Shown here piece after piece: positions 33,037 to 43,800 of a stretch of 64,000 bases of DNA (position 1 is the first letter of the stretch; each line of letters opens with the position of its first letter). Both the position numbers and the translations under genes were made by a program. The stretch comes from Helicobacter saguini. Lineage in GTDB: Bacteria > Campylobacterota > Campylobacteria > Campylobacterales > Helicobacteraceae. The DNA lies in contig NZ_JRMP02000004.1 of the NCBI RefSeq assembly GCF_000762875.2, positions 1 through 64,000 on the forward strand, given 5' to 3'. The notes beneath the pieces were generated by a model. That model was not told the DNA's origin. It searched no databases and saw only the letters and a program-made list of their open reading frames with translations.

Positions 33037-33810
33037 TTATCGTATTTCTCTAAGTTTTTTAACTTCTTCGTAGATTTTTGGCAAGGCTTTTGTGCTAGAT
33101 TCTAAATATAAGCTATCAAAAAGGCATTCATTAATTGTAATTTCAGAATCTAAGTTATTCAAAATTTTATAACCTTTTCCTAATAAACTATTGATATTTA
33201 TAACGTTACCACTTGTGCCGATTACGATAATTATATCATTATCCGCTATGCTAGAAAAGATTCCATAAAGGAGCGTATAAAGTGGCGCAGGCTCGAAAAA
33301 AAAGACAATATTTGGCTTCAAACGCGCATTTCCACAACTTTTACACGCGTGAAAATCATACGCTTTATAGCCGATACTCTCAATCTCGCCGCACGCCTCA
33401 CACCGTAGCTGCGGCAAAAATCCATGCAAATGCAACGCATTCTCACACCCAGCGCGCTCAAACAAATCATCGACATTTTGCGTGATATTTATCGCGTCAA
33501 ATTCATCGCACATTTTCGCCACGAACTCATGCGCAATATTAGGTTTCACATTTGCTAACTCTTTTCGCCGTAAGTTATAAAATTTATGCACTAGCTCGTA
33601 GTTGGCATTCCAATTTTCATAATTACACACAACCATCGGGTCATAATTTTCCCACAAGCCACCACTATCCCTAAAAGTGCTAAGTCCGCTCTCCGCACTA
33701 ATCCCAGCGCCACTAAAAATAATCACACGTCCACTTTTATAATCAATTTTCTTAGAATCTTTAGATTCTATCTTAGGATTTTTTTTATCTTTAATAACTT
33801 TATTTATCAT
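33037..33810 (-). CDS. Sir2-family NAD-dependent protein deacylase
   Basis: 257 residues. It shows the sirtuin motifs in order: NAD-binding GAGISAESGLSTFR, TQNVDDLF, the catalytic His in LHLHGFL, a Zn-binding pair of CxxC motifs (CEAC and CKSC), and PNIVFF followed by VIGTSGNV. It removes acyl groups from lysines using NAD. An N-terminal DSK-type extension (about 20 residues, KNPKIESKDSKKID) precedes the core. Not linked to other genes; the plus-strand pseudogene lies just downstream. Confidence 0.93.
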   Translation of the reverse strand: MINKVIKDKKNPKIESKDSKKIDYKSGRVIIFSGAGISAESGLSTFRDSGGLWENYDPMVVCNYENWNANYELVHKFYNLRRKELANVKPNIAHEFVAKMCDEFDAINITQNVDDLFERAGCENALHLHGFLPQLRCEACGEIESIGYKAYDFHACKSCGNARLKPNIVFFFEPAPLYTLLYGIFSSIADNDIIIVIGTSGNVININSLLGKGYKILNNLDSEITINECLFDSLYLESSTKALPKIYEEVKKLREIR

Positions 33811-34324
33811 ATTTTCCTACAACTAAATAATTTAACGTTTTTTCATTCTATCAAATTTTTAGTTATTTTTGATAATTAAATTCTAAGTTTTCCGTAACAA
33901 TACGTAACATTTTCTTAATAAAATAATAATAATGCGAAAGTTTAAAGTGTTTTTTATGAAAAAAAACATAGAATCTAATATTCTTATTTTATAAAATTTT
34001 TATAGAATCTAAGTTAGATTCTAAACAATAGAATCTAGATTCTATAAAGTCGTCATGTTGAGCCTTGAGACGAAACATCTATCTTAAAAATAAGAAAGTA
34101 GGATTTTGCTTTCGCTCAATATAACAAAAATTATAGAATCTAGCTAAAAAGATTCTAAAAAATTATAAAATTTAAAATAAGATTCTAAAGATTCTAAACT
34201 ATAGAATCTAAGAAAAAGATTCTAAGATAAACCATAGAATCTAGATTCTAAAGATTCTAAAAGTTACAGAATCTATAACAAGATTCTAACTTAAATTATA
34301 GAATCTATAATAAAAGGAGCAAAA
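33811..34324. other. Repeat-filled intergenic region upstream of nuoD
   Basis: 514 bp without a gene. Between 33970 and 34308 I count 17 AGAATCT/AGATTCT heptamers, the densest non-coding cluster in the window, often as inverted pairs such as GAATCTAGATTC. A GTCATGTTGAGC element (34052-34125) sits within it. The nuoD ribosome site AAAGGAG is at its end. A TATAAT at 34306-34311 overlaps an AGAATCTATAAT motif but is very close to the start. Confidence 0.8.
34052..34125. repeat. GTCATGTTGAGC palindromic repeat, non-coding copy
   Basis: GTCATGTTGAGC and an imperfect complement GCTCAATATAAC bound a 74-bp element, with CGAAACATCT internally. Shorter in-frame copies occur in TonB receptor 1 (17960-17987), and worn ones in the helicase gene (about 46499-46740). 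Confidence 0.6.
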
Positions 34325-35554
34325 ATGCCGCAGTATTTTAACAAGCTTCAAACGCAGTTTGAAAATGTGATTTTCGAGCAAGATGAGAATAAAATGGTGC
34401 TAAATCTAGGTCCGCAACATCCATCCGCACACGGGCAACTTCGCCTTATTTTAGAGCTAGATGGCGAGGTTATAACGCGGGCAATTGCTGACATCGGCTA
34501 CCTACATCGTGGCGTGGAGAAGTTGGCTGAAAATATGATGTATAACGAGTTTATGCCAACGACTGATAGGATGGACTACACGGCGGCTAGCTCTAACAAT
34601 CACGCCTTTGCCTATGGTGTGGAGACGCTTCTTGGCATTGATGTGCCGCGCCGTGCGAAAGTCATTCGCACCATTATTTTGGAGCTAAATCGCCTTGCGT
34701 CTCACCTGCTATTTATGGCGACTCACGCGCTTGATGTGGGGGCTATGAGCGTGTTTTTGTATGCGTTTAAGGGGCGTGAGTATATCCTTGATATGATTGA
34801 GGATTACTGCGGGGCGAGGCTTACGCACAATTCTATTCGTATCGGCGGTGTGCCGCTTGACATTCCGCAGGGCTGGTTTGAAAATATAGAATCTTGCCTA
34901 AAAGAAGTCATCGAAACGACAAATCTAATCAAAGGGCTGCTAGATAAAAATAGAATCTGGCGACTGCGGCTAGAGGGCGTTGGCAAAATTAGTAAAGAGC
35001 TGGCAAAAGAGTATGGCTTAAGCGGCATTATGCTGCGTGGGAGCGGCGTGTGCTACGACATTCGCAAGGAAGAGCCTTATGAGATTTATGATGAGCTTGA
35101 CTTTAGCGTGCCCTACACTGATAGCGGGGATTGCTATGGGCGGTATATGCTTTATACGCAGGAGGTGTTTGAATCTTGTAGTATTATTCGTCAGGCAATG
35201 GCGTTGTATAAAGGCACTGACAGTGCATTGATGGCACATGCGCCGCGTTATATTTCCGCGCCAAAAGAGGATATTATGACGCAAAACTACTCGCTAATGC
35301 AGCATTTCGTGCTAGTAACGCAAGGTATGCGACCACCAAAGGGCGAGGTGTATGCCCCAACTGAATCGCCAAAAGGTGAGCTAGGCTTTTTTATAAGCTC
35401 TTTAGGCAATCCTTACCCACATCGTGTAAAGGCAAAAGCGCCAAGCTTTTATCACTTGCAAGGGATGTGTGCGGTAATGCCCGGTCACTACTTAGCCGAT
35501 GCTATCACGATGATAGGGAATAGTAACATCATTTTGGGCGAGATTGATAGGTAG
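34325..35554 (+). CDS. nuoD: NADH-quinone oxidoreductase subunit D
   Basis: 409 residues, full length. It is the 49-kDa-type subunit that forms the quinone pocket of complex I. Clear family sequences: [14 protein letters not shown] near the N-terminus, [34 protein letters not shown], and the terminal NIILGEIDR. In Helicobacter the nuo genes usually form one operon (nuoA to nuoN). Here neither nuoC nor other nuo genes flank it: the 5' side is a repeat-filled gap and a sirtuin, and the 3' side is a convergent motE-like gene. The gene looks intact and has a good AAAGGAG ribosome site, so it must use its own promoter. Confidence 0.95.
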   Translation: MPQYFNKLQTQFENVIFEQDENKMVLNLGPQHPSAHGQLRLILELDGEVITRAIADIGYLHRGVEKLAENMMYNEFMPTTDRMDYTAASSNNHAFAYGVETLLGIDVPRRAKVIRTIILELNRLASHLLFMATHALDVGAMSVFLYAFKGREYILDMIEDYCGARLTHNSIRIGGVPLDIPQGWFENIESCLKEVIETTNLIKGLLDKNRIWRLRLEGVGKISKELAKEYGLSGIMLRGSGVCYDIRKEEPYEIYDELDFSVPYTDSGDCYGRYMLYTQEVFESCSIIRQAMALYKGTDSALMAHAPRYISAPKEDIMTQNYSLMQHFVLVTQGMRPPKGEVYAPTESPKGELGFFISSLGNPYPHRVKAKAPSFYHLQGMCAVMPGHYLADAITMIGNSNIILGEIDR

Positions 35555-35599
35555 ATTTTTACAAGCTATGTTTAAAAGATAAATGATTTCACTTGTTTT

Positions 35600-36385
35600 T
35601 TAATAGATTCTAACGCCATTTGGATTGCCATAGTTGCTAGGATTTGCATTTTGCGGATTTGTAGGTGTGTCAAAGCCCGTTTCATTCGCATTTTGCGGCA
35701 GATTATTCTCCACATTTATCCCCTCATTTAAGGCTGGTGGTGGCGTCCCGGGCGGCACTGGGGCTTTAGCTGGGAAGTATTTTATTAGCTTTGTTAGCTC
35801 GGCGGCTTTGTCAGGCTGCATTTGGGCTAGGATGCTAGCCATTTGATTTGGCTTTAGGCTAAGCAAAATCATTACCGCGTCATCTTCAGGCATAGCCGCC
35901 AAAATGGGCGCTGCCTTGCTATCTTTCATCTTTGCGTAACCCTCGGCTAGCTTGCTATCTTTGGCATTTGTGATTTCCTTTAAAATCTCCTCGTTTTGCG
36001 CCAAAATTTTCTTAGCTTGGGCTAACTTTGCGTCACTCTCGCTTTGCTTTTGGGCTTGCTCGCCACGCATATCGCTATACATTTGCTTTAGGGCTTGCTC
36101 TTTTAGTTTGATTTGCTCCTCTTTTTCCTTTAGTAGCTTTGTATTTTCCGCACTCAAAATCTGCAAAGTGCTTTGCTGCTGCTGTAATTGCAAAAGCCCT
36201 GTAGCAATCTCTTGCTTTCGCGCCTCAAAAATGGCGTCACACTGCTTTGCAAGCTGCTGGGCTGCCTCAGGGTCAAATGCGGCGCGACCCACGACACTTT
36301 TTGTCGGCTGCGCGTTAGAATCTGCCGCATAAATCACACTAAAAATGCTACACAAAATCCCACAAAACAATATAACATTTTTCAT
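35600..36385 (-). CDS. MotE-like flagellar motor chaperone
   Basis: 261 residues. A signal peptide (KNVILFCGILCSIFSVIYAA) is followed by a long coiled-coil (about 60-160, Glu/Lys/Gln heptads) and an MgtE-N-like helical domain (AEGYAKMKDSKAAPILAAMPEDDAV, LSLKPNQMASILAQMQPDKAAELT). This is the layout of MotE/FlgX-type proteins that stabilise stators or the motor in epsilonproteobacteria. A Pro/Asn-rich tail ends the protein. Its gene converges on nuoD and is not in a flagellar operon. Confidence 0.75.
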   Translation of the reverse strand: MKNVILFCGILCSIFSVIYAADSNAQPTKSVVGRAAFDPEAAQQLAKQCDAIFEARKQEIATGLLQLQQQQSTLQILSAENTKLLKEKEEQIKLKEQALKQMYSDMRGEQAQKQSESDAKLAQAKKILAQNEEILKEITNAKDSKLAEGYAKMKDSKAAPILAAMPEDDAVMILLSLKPNQMASILAQMQPDKAAELTKLIKYFPAKAPVPPGTPPPALNEGINVENNLPQNANETGFDTPTNPQNANPSNYGNPNGVRIY

Positions 36386-36478
36386 TTTGGTTTTCCTTGA
36401 TTGATTTTTATGTCTTTTTATATCGTCAATTTAGGGCTAGATTCTACAATAAAAGTGTGAAGTTTATTTAATGATTAC

Positions 36479-37240
36479 TTAATCTAGTCCGCTAATTTCA
36501 ATCCCAACAGGGCAGTGGTCGCTCCCTAGAATCTGCGGATAAATACTTGCGCTTTTCAAATTAGATTCTAAGTTTTTACTAAGCAAAAAATAATCAATTC
36601 TCCAGCCGACATTTTTCTCGCGCGCCTTGCCAAAGTAGCTCCACCACGTGTATGCGTCCTTTTTATCAGGGTAAAAATATCGGTAGCTATCAATGAAGCC
36701 AGATTCTAAAAGTTCAGTCATTTTAGCGCGTTCCTCATCGGTAAATCCAGCGTTTCGGCGGTTTGTCTTTGGATTTTTCAAATCGATTTCATTATGTGCG
36801 ACATTCAAATCACCACAGATTATCACGCCCTTTTTTTTAGCAAGATTTAGCAAAAATGCGCGAAAATCATCCTCCCACTCCTGCCTGTAAGGAAGCCGCT
36901 CTAGCTCACTTTTTGAGTTTGGCGTATAAACATTCACTAAATAGAACTTTTGAAATTCCGCAGTTATAATGCGCCCCTCTTTATCATGATGCGCGATACC
37001 CATATCATAGCCCACGTTCACGGGCTTTTCGCGGCTTAAGATTAGCGTGCCTGAATAGCCCTTTTTTTCCGCAGAGTTCCAAAAATCATAATATCCCTCA
37101 AAAGTGAAGTTAGCCTGTTCTTTTTGCATTTTGCTCTCTTGAATGCAAAAAATATCAGCATTTACGTCTCTAAAAAAGTCCATAAAACCCTTATTCATAC
37201 ACGCTCGCAAGCCATTTACATTCCAAGATATTAGTTTCAT
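36479..37240 (-). CDS. xth: Exodeoxyribonuclease III (AP endonuclease)
   Basis: 253 residues, the usual length. Endonuclease/exonuclease/phosphatase fold with the key motifs NVNGLRA (start), the metal-binding Glu in CIQESKMQ, the GYSGTLILSR segment, CGDLNVAHNEIDL and the final GSDHCPVG. It repairs abasic sites in base-excision repair. The start has a GGAAC-type site. Neighbours rpmB and def lie upstream on the same strand with gaps of 195 and 83 bp. Confidence 0.95.
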   Translation of the reverse strand: MKLISWNVNGLRACMNKGFMDFFRDVNADIFCIQESKMQKEQANFTFEGYYDFWNSAEKKGYSGTLILSREKPVNVGYDMGIAHHDKEGRIITAEFQKFYLVNVYTPNSKSELERLPYRQEWEDDFRAFLLNLAKKKGVIICGDLNVAHNEIDLKNPKTNRRNAGFTDEERAKMTELLESGFIDSYRYFYPDKKDAYTWWSYFGKAREKNVGWRIDYFLLSKNLESNLKSASIYPQILGSDHCPVGIEISGLD

Positions 37241-37435
37241 TTAGTTCCTTTTAGAATCTAGATTCTAATCTACACCGCCTTTGGCACGACAATCCTTTGG
37301 ACTCAGATTTTTTAAAATATGCCTTGAATTATACGAAAAATTTAGGTTTTTTACTTTTATCATTTTTTATCCTATAAATTCTAAAATTACTAAGAAAATA
37401 CGAGCTAAAATTCTAAAATTTATAGAATCTAGATT

Positions 37436-37657
37436 CTAAGCCTCTTGCTTTTCTTGGGCTTTTTTCTTTACCTTTGGTTTTTTTAGCGTTCGCAAAGTAG
37501 ATACCGCGACTTTCAGCTTTAATCTAGTGCCATCTTCTAATTTCACTCGCATATTTCGCAGGTTTGGCTCGCTTCGCTTTTTGCGTTTGTTATTTGCGTG
37601 GCTTACATTGTTTCCTACCATTACGCCTTTTAGCGTGATGTCGCATCGTCTTGCCAT
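37436..37657 (-). CDS. rpmB: 50S ribosomal protein L28
   Basis: 73 residues, mostly basic. It matches bL28 in the N-terminal [24 protein letters not shown]-type start (shown here in part) and the RTLKK tail. The extra C-terminal [10 protein letters not shown] is short and lysine-rich. A strong AAGGAGAAATC site precedes the ATG. It is a component of the large ribosomal subunit. Confidence 0.95.
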   Translation of the reverse strand: MARRCDITLKGVMVGNNVSHANNKRKKRSEPNLRNMRVKLEDGTRLKLKVAVSTLRTLKKPKVKKKAQEKQEA

Positions 37658-37740
37658 GATTTCTCCTTATAAATACAAGATTTAGTAAAAACGCTGATTC
37701 TATCTAAATTTTCCTTAGAATCTACTTAAAAATATAGAAT

Positions 37741-38256
37741 CTAAACGACTTTATACCCATTTTTTTTCAATTCTTTCTCAAATTTTTTGCGTTTTAAAAG
37801 CGGTAATTTATCGATAAATAACACGCCATTTAAGTGGTCCATCTCATGCTGCAATGCCACTGCCTCAAAGCCCTCAAACTCCCTTTCACACGCATTTCCA
37901 AGCCTATCAAAATACGAAATTTTCACATTATTAAACCGCTCAATATCCTCGTAGAATCCAGGCACAGACAAGCAGCCCTCACTCCATGTAATCTGCCCAC
38001 TGCTTTCCAAAATCACAGGATTTATAATCTCTAGCAAGTCCTCTTTATGCTGCTCGCCATCTTCGCGCGGAATGTTGATAAGAAGCGCACGCAGCGGCTT
38101 TGCGACCTGTATGGCAGCCAGCCCCACGCCATTTTTGTGCATCATCGTCTCATACATATTATCAAGTAGCTCGTGTAAATGAGAATCAAAATCGCCCACA
38201 TCCTGCGAAATCGTCCGCAAAACCTTGTGCGGATACCTTATCACTTCTAAAATCAT
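37741..38256 (-). CDS. def: Peptide deformylase
   Basis: 171 residues. All three signature motifs are intact: GVGLAAIQV (motif 1), EGCLSVPG (metal Cys, motif 2) and QHEMDHLNG (two metal His and the catalytic Glu, motif 3). It removes the formyl group from nascent proteins. An AGATTTGGAGAAAAT ribosome region precedes the ATG. It is transcribed ahead of rpmB and xth on the same strand. Confidence 0.96.
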   Translation of the reverse strand: MILEVIRYPHKVLRTISQDVGDFDSHLHELLDNMYETMMHKNGVGLAAIQVAKPLRALLINIPREDGEQHKEDLLEIINPVILESSGQITWSEGCLSVPGFYEDIERFNNVKISYFDRLGNACEREFEGFEAVALQHEMDHLNGVLFIDKLPLLKRKKFEKELKKNGYKVV

Positions 38257-38552
38257 ATTTTCTCCAAATCGCTTTTGAAAAAGATTCTACCCAAACTTTG
38301 CGATTTTTCGTTTTATAGAATCTTAACTACGATTTCACACCATTTTTTTATAAATGTGCCAGACAAATAAAACGCTATATTTCTCATTTTTACGCAAAAG
38401 TAGGAAGATAACTATCTCATAAAAATTATAGAATCTATAACTTTAAAAAGCAAAATTTATGTGCAATTATAGCAAAAAACACGAAATAAAATAATAAGAA
38501 TGATTTTAAGGAAAGTAACATTAATAATACAAGATTTATTATTGTCATATTA
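38257..38552. other. Intergenic region between def and the DUF2972-type gene
   Basis: An AT-rich 296-bp gap. It contains three or four AGAWTCT motifs and no credible open frame or structured RNA that I can recognise. Confidence 0.5.
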
Positions 38553-40176
38553 TTATTTTGCATTCATTAATTCATTATAATATTTCCATTTTTTTACATA
38601 ATCTGGATGATTTTCTAGCACATATTGTAGGTCATCTTTTAAATGGGCTTTTAGCTTTTCGCGTAAGTCTTTATTATCTTTTAGATAATTTATAATTTGA
38701 GATTCTGTAATAAAACTTGCTCTTTTTTCTTTTTCACTTTTTTCTAATGTGTCTAAATATCCGTTTAGATATTCTTTAACTTTTTTGTATAAAAGTTCGT
38801 TTTTTTGTAGTTTTTTAGAATCTTTAGTTAGAAAAATCATATTTTTAAACATTAGCTCACGCTCCCCAAAAATATCTTGCGTAATATTATCATAATCGTT
38901 AAAATTTGGCGTTTTTTGATGTGTTGTGATTAGTATTTCTATAGAATCTAAGCTATTTAGTGAATCTAGATTCTGTGTATTTTGGCTATTTTGTGGATTA
39001 AAAACATTGTTTATATCGCTTTCATTTACCATTAATTTCGCTGGTAAGACTTCTAAATTATCAATGGCTAGTCCTTCAAAGCTTTCCTTTTGTATAGGCT
39101 TTTTAAAGCCAAGATGAATTGAGAGATTTTCCATTGTATTAAAGGCGTTAGTTGAACTAAAATCACTAAAATCAAGGCAGATAATTTCACTTGTAAAATC
39201 TTTTAGAATCTTAAGGCGTTTGTGGGTGTTGAAATATACACTAAAACTTACATTTTTTATAGAATCTAGTGTGGGCTTACTTTCTTTTGAATATACAAAA
39301 ATCGTTTTTGGAATAAGCTTTGTATAATCGCAAGTAAGGTTAAATTTTCGCATAAGTGGAGTAAAATTTTCAAAATCCTTAAAGTGATTTAACGCAGTTT
39401 TTAATATAGAAATAGGGTCGCGGACAATAAAAATTATAGGGGATTTTTTATCGACTAGATAGTGTATTTTTGGTTTGTGTTGATGGATATTTAGGATGTT
39501 ATAAGTATTTGTGTTTTGTAAAATATCGTAATTTTGCACTTCATAATCGCTATAGCAAATTATAAAATTAACTTCACAAAGGCTTAAAAATAGCGTAAAT
39601 GCCGCAGATGCGGAGCTATCCTTTTGCAACCAAATAAAATTATATGTTGGTGGAAAGGGAAGATTCAAAGCAAAGGTTAAATCTTTTGGAATCTTATGAT
39701 ATGGGATAAACTTGCTATATTGCTTTTGTTTAGAATCTTGTTTAGAATTTATTTTACTAGGCTTTAAATTATTATTAGATTCTATAATTAAATCAAGATT
39801 GACAAGCGGTGGATAAGGATTTTTAGCGTATTTTTCTTTAAAATCTTTAGAATCTAAATAAGATTCTATATGTTTTAAATCAAGCATTTTATACACATAT
39901 TTTATAGAATCTAGGCTCATTTTGGATAAATCTTTGCGGATATTTTCGTGGTTAAAGTAGGTAGTTTTTTCATTAGTTAAGGCGTGTTTATTCTCATTTG
40001 TGATAATGCCCTTTGTCTCTAGCAATTTTTCAAGGGCTATTAGTCTATGCTTTACCCCCCCCCCCCATTACATTTAGAGAGCCACAAACAAAATGATATT
40101 TTAAAAATCTATTAATTTGATTTAAGATTCTAAGACTTTCTCTTTTTAGTTTGTATGTAAGTGTTTTCTTTGCCAT
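38553..40176 (-). CDS. DUF2972-like protein, phase-variable, OFF as sequenced
   Basis: The full gene would be about 540 residues from the ATG at 40176 (ribosome site AAAGGAAT) to 38553. A run of 12 G on the coding strand (40055-40066) follows codon 36. With G12 the frame reaches a TAG after 43 residues; with G11 or G14 it continues through VKHRLIALEKLLETKGIITN into the long frame. The body contains AKNPYPPLVNLDL, IPYHKIPKDLTFALNLPFPP and IIFIVRDPISILKTALNHF, which I associate with DUF2972 proteins of Campylobacter and Helicobacter; the last resembles a sulfotransferase-like PAPS-binding helix. Possibly a surface-modifying enzyme; the role is unproven. Confidence 0.8.
40055..40066. repeat. Poly-G/poly-C tract (12), phase-variation switch
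   Basis: Twelve consecutive C on the plus strand (G in the coding strand) lie 110 bases after the ATG at 40176. It is the only homopolymer of this length in the window, and it sets the frame of the gene at 38553-40176. Confidence 0.9.
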
Positions 40177-40240
40177 TTTTATTCCTTTGATATTTAAATC
40201 TATTGTTATTTTATAAATTTTAGCACATTATCTTAAATTC

Positions 40241-40852
40241 TTAAATCAGTTTTTTTAGCTCCTCTTGCAGGCTAAGTATAGAATCTTTTTTGACATAAAA
40301 GCTATTTTGATTTGCTATGAGAAACGCAGATGAGTGCATTATCACCTCATCAATTTGCAAATTATTTTGCTTCATTGTGCTACCTGTCTCCACAATATCC
40401 ACAATTCCATCGGCTAGATTTACCAAAGGGGCAAGCTCAATGCTCCCATAAAGCTTAATCACATCGACCGCGATAGCGCGCGCTGAGAAAAAATTCTGCG
40501 TTATATTTGTCATTTTCGTAGCGATTTTGATACGCGGTTTTAGGTAATTTATGGGTTTGCCGCACTCGCTACCAACGACAACCTTGCACTTGCCGATATT
40601 TAGATTAAGCAGCCGCACGACATCTATATCGCTACGCTCTTCAAGCACATCAAGCCCCACAATGCCCAAATCCGCCGCGCCATAATGCACATAAGTCGGC
40701 ACATCTTGGTTTCGCACATTTAAAAATGTGATATTTTCTAAGCGTAAAATCAGGCGTCTATCATCAAAATTTATGCTTTGATTGAAAATCTTTGAGAAAA
40801 GCACAAGGCTATCTTGCGCGATTCGTCCTTTTGGCAGTGCGATTGTTAGCAT
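40241..40852 (-). CDS. hisG: ATP phosphoribosyltransferase catalytic subunit (short form)
   Basis: 203 residues from the ATG at 40852 behind AAGGAAAACC; an upstream ATG at 40888 lacks support. It catalyses the first step of histidine synthesis. The family motifs are ALPKGRI at the start, GAADLGIVGLDVLEE, and the phosphate-binding LADGIVDIVETGSTMKQN. Short-form HisG lacks the C-terminal regulatory domain and normally works with a HisZ partner, which is not present in the window. It sits 44 bp downstream of the giant helicase gene. Confidence 0.93.
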   Translation of the reverse strand: MLTIALPKGRIAQDSLVLFSKIFNQSINFDDRRLILRLENITFLNVRNQDVPTYVHYGAADLGIVGLDVLEERSDIDVVRLLNLNIGKCKVVVGSECGKPINYLKPRIKIATKMTNITQNFFSARAIAVDVIKLYGSIELAPLVNLADGIVDIVETGSTMKQNNLQIDEVIMHSSAFLIANQNSFYVKKDSILSLQEELKKLI

Positions 40853-40896
40853 GGTTTTCCTTGTGAAGTTTTCACAAAAGTGTAACATAAAAGTTT

Positions 40897-43800
40897 TTAG
40901 GTTTTAGAATCTTTACTCATCGTAAGTTTGCAAAGGACTTGGTGGCGGTCTTTGTAATGGACTATATACATTATTTGTGCGGTGGAATCTAGTGTGTAGT
41001 CTTTATATTTTTCTCTATTATCTTTAATGTTATGGAATAAATTATCTTTTATTTTTTTAGTTTGTGAATCTATATCGTAAGCTAATGCACCTATTTTTTC
41101 ATTAGTATCTTTTAGAAAAATGCGATGTGTTTTGTAATGCTCTTGTCTTATATCTACTTTGTCTCCTGCTACTAAGTTTTTTATAGAATCTATATTAGAA
41201 TCTGTGATTTTAAACCCACTCCAAATATCGCCAAGTCCCATAATAAAGGCGATTTTGTTTGGGTTTGGGTCGCCAACTTTTGTCTCGTATTTGATATTAT
41301 TAGAATCTAGCAGGGTTTTAAAATCTTTGATAAATGTTTGCATTTTAGATTCTATGTTAGGAATTTTGCTATGCTTAACATCACTAGATATGTTAGATTC
41401 TATAGAATCTTGCAAGTGCAAATATAGATTTGTTTTCGCCCGTGTGATGCCGACATAGATTAATCGGTATTGATAATCTATGATATTTTGACGCTCAAAA
41501 AAATTAGATTCTATACCGATAAAAACATTGTCAAATTCTTTGCCCTTTGCCTTATGCAACGTTGTTACCACGACTTGATTTTTATAAAAATTATCTATGC
41601 TAATATCTTGCAGATAAGATTCTAAGATTTCTTGTATATTTTCAAAATTCATAGAATCTGCATTTATACGAGCTTCAAAATCACTTAAAATTTCTAGCAA
41701 TAAATCATAATTTATAGAATCTTTATACTTTTTTGTAATCTCATCTTTGGCTTTTTTATAGTCTTTATGCTCAAAAAAATATTCTTTAAAATCATATATT
41801 TCAATCAAATCTTTTAGTTGGAATTTTTCATCATCAAGAATGTAGCGTGCCTTGATATTATTTTCTAAAAGCAGGTTGTAAAATGTTGCCACTTCTTCGT
41901 TTGTATAAAAAAGGACGGCTATTGTGGCACACTTAGATTCTATAGAATCTTGGGAAATTTTGGAATCTTTTGTTTCTTTGGAATCTGTAGAATCTTTTGA
42001 ATCTTTGACCCACCCCCTAACCCCCTCCGCAAGGGAGGGGGAATTAGTGGAGTTAGATTCTATATCTTGTATTTGTTTTAAAATATTTGTCATAAAACTG
42101 CCGCTTTTGTAAAAATAGGCTTTGATTTCGCCATTTTCTTTAATGTTAGATTCTAATGGTTTGGAATCTTTTAGCCCACCTTGTAAGAATCTCGCCCTAA
42201 AAGCATTAGCTAAATCTACAATGTTTTTACAACTACGATAGTTTGTAACCAAGTGACAAATTTTATAAGAATCTTTAGAATCTAAATTAGATTCTATAAT
42301 TTCATTTTTTAGCTTTTTTATATAATGTAAAATATCATCTTTGCAATCCTTATCAAAATTATTTATTAGCTGGTCATCATCGCCCACGCATAGAATCTTT
42401 TTATTTTCTGGCATTTTATTTATGATAGATTCTATAAAATTAAAGATATTAGAATCTATATCTTGGCATTCATCTAGCACTAGCACTTCTATTTCATTTG
42501 GCAGGTTTTTTTCATTATTATTTAGTAAATCTGTGGCATTTTCTATCACTTTATTTATATCTTCAACGCTCTCTTCTGTGATTTGCTTTGCGTAAGAATG
42601 AAATGTAAAAATATTTAGCTTAAAATAATCTTTAATACCCACTTCTTTCATTAAAGCGTGGATTCTATCCTTAAACTCTTTTACCGCCACTTTGCTGTGA
42701 GCTAACATTAAAAAGTTTTGTGTTTTATACTTTCCACTTGAAAGCATCGCGGTGATTTTATGCACTAGCACACGCGTTTTCCCACTGCCTGGTCCTGCTA
42801 GTATCATTATTTTATTTTCGTTAGATTTTATAATTTTTTTTTGGTCAAAATCTAGCTCTTTATTTATCGTATCTATTGCTAGCTGGCTAAAGGAGCTATG
42901 TATATCTTTAAGATTATATTCTTTAGCAAAAGTTTTTAAAGGTTTATCAAAATAATCTTTTACAAAATCTTGTGCGTTTTTAGAATCTTTTGCTAATTTA
43001 TCCAAATATACTTCAAGGATTTTTAGTGATGCACTCTTGTTTTCAAAATATTTGCCTATACTTTTGTCATAGTCTTTTTTTGAATAGCTTTTGTTAGAAT
43101 CTAGCATATTAAATGAATAATTTTGACAATATAAAACTCTGCCCTTTTTGATTCTAAAAGATTCACTAAAGCAATTATGCAAGAATTGTAAGCAATAATC
43201 TAAAGCCTTTTCTTTATCACTTTCATTCTTTGTATCCCAGGTGATAGTTTTTTTAATATGTGCTAAAAGTTCAGCCTTAGCAAATTCCACGATATTATTA
43301 TCTTTAAAATCTAGTGTAAATACAAAATTAATAATTTCTTTAAGTATGTTTCGCCTTAATTTTATTAGTGCATTAAACTTATCTGTATCATACATTGTGT
43401 AATTAAATTTGCTAGATTCTTTTAATTTTATATCTACCACATTTTTTTCTTGAGAATTTATAAATGAATAAATATTTCTTAGAATCATTTTAATATATTT
43501 AGTTTTGTCTTTAAGTGTTATTTTAATATTTGAAATATCTAAGTGTGTAGATTTTATAAGGCTATCAAATATTGCTAAAATCTTACGCTCTTGTAAAAAA
43601 TATTTTTCTAAAGATTGTCTAATATCAAGTGTATAAATTTCCATATCTTTATCATCATCTACAAAGCCCAGCTCTTTTATAATATTCATTGTTTCATGCA
43701 CTCTATTATCTGGTATATTTGGTATATCTAGCCTCTCAAATACTTCATAGATTTCAATAGGCTCAACTTTACTTTTTTGGCAAATATTATTCATAATACG

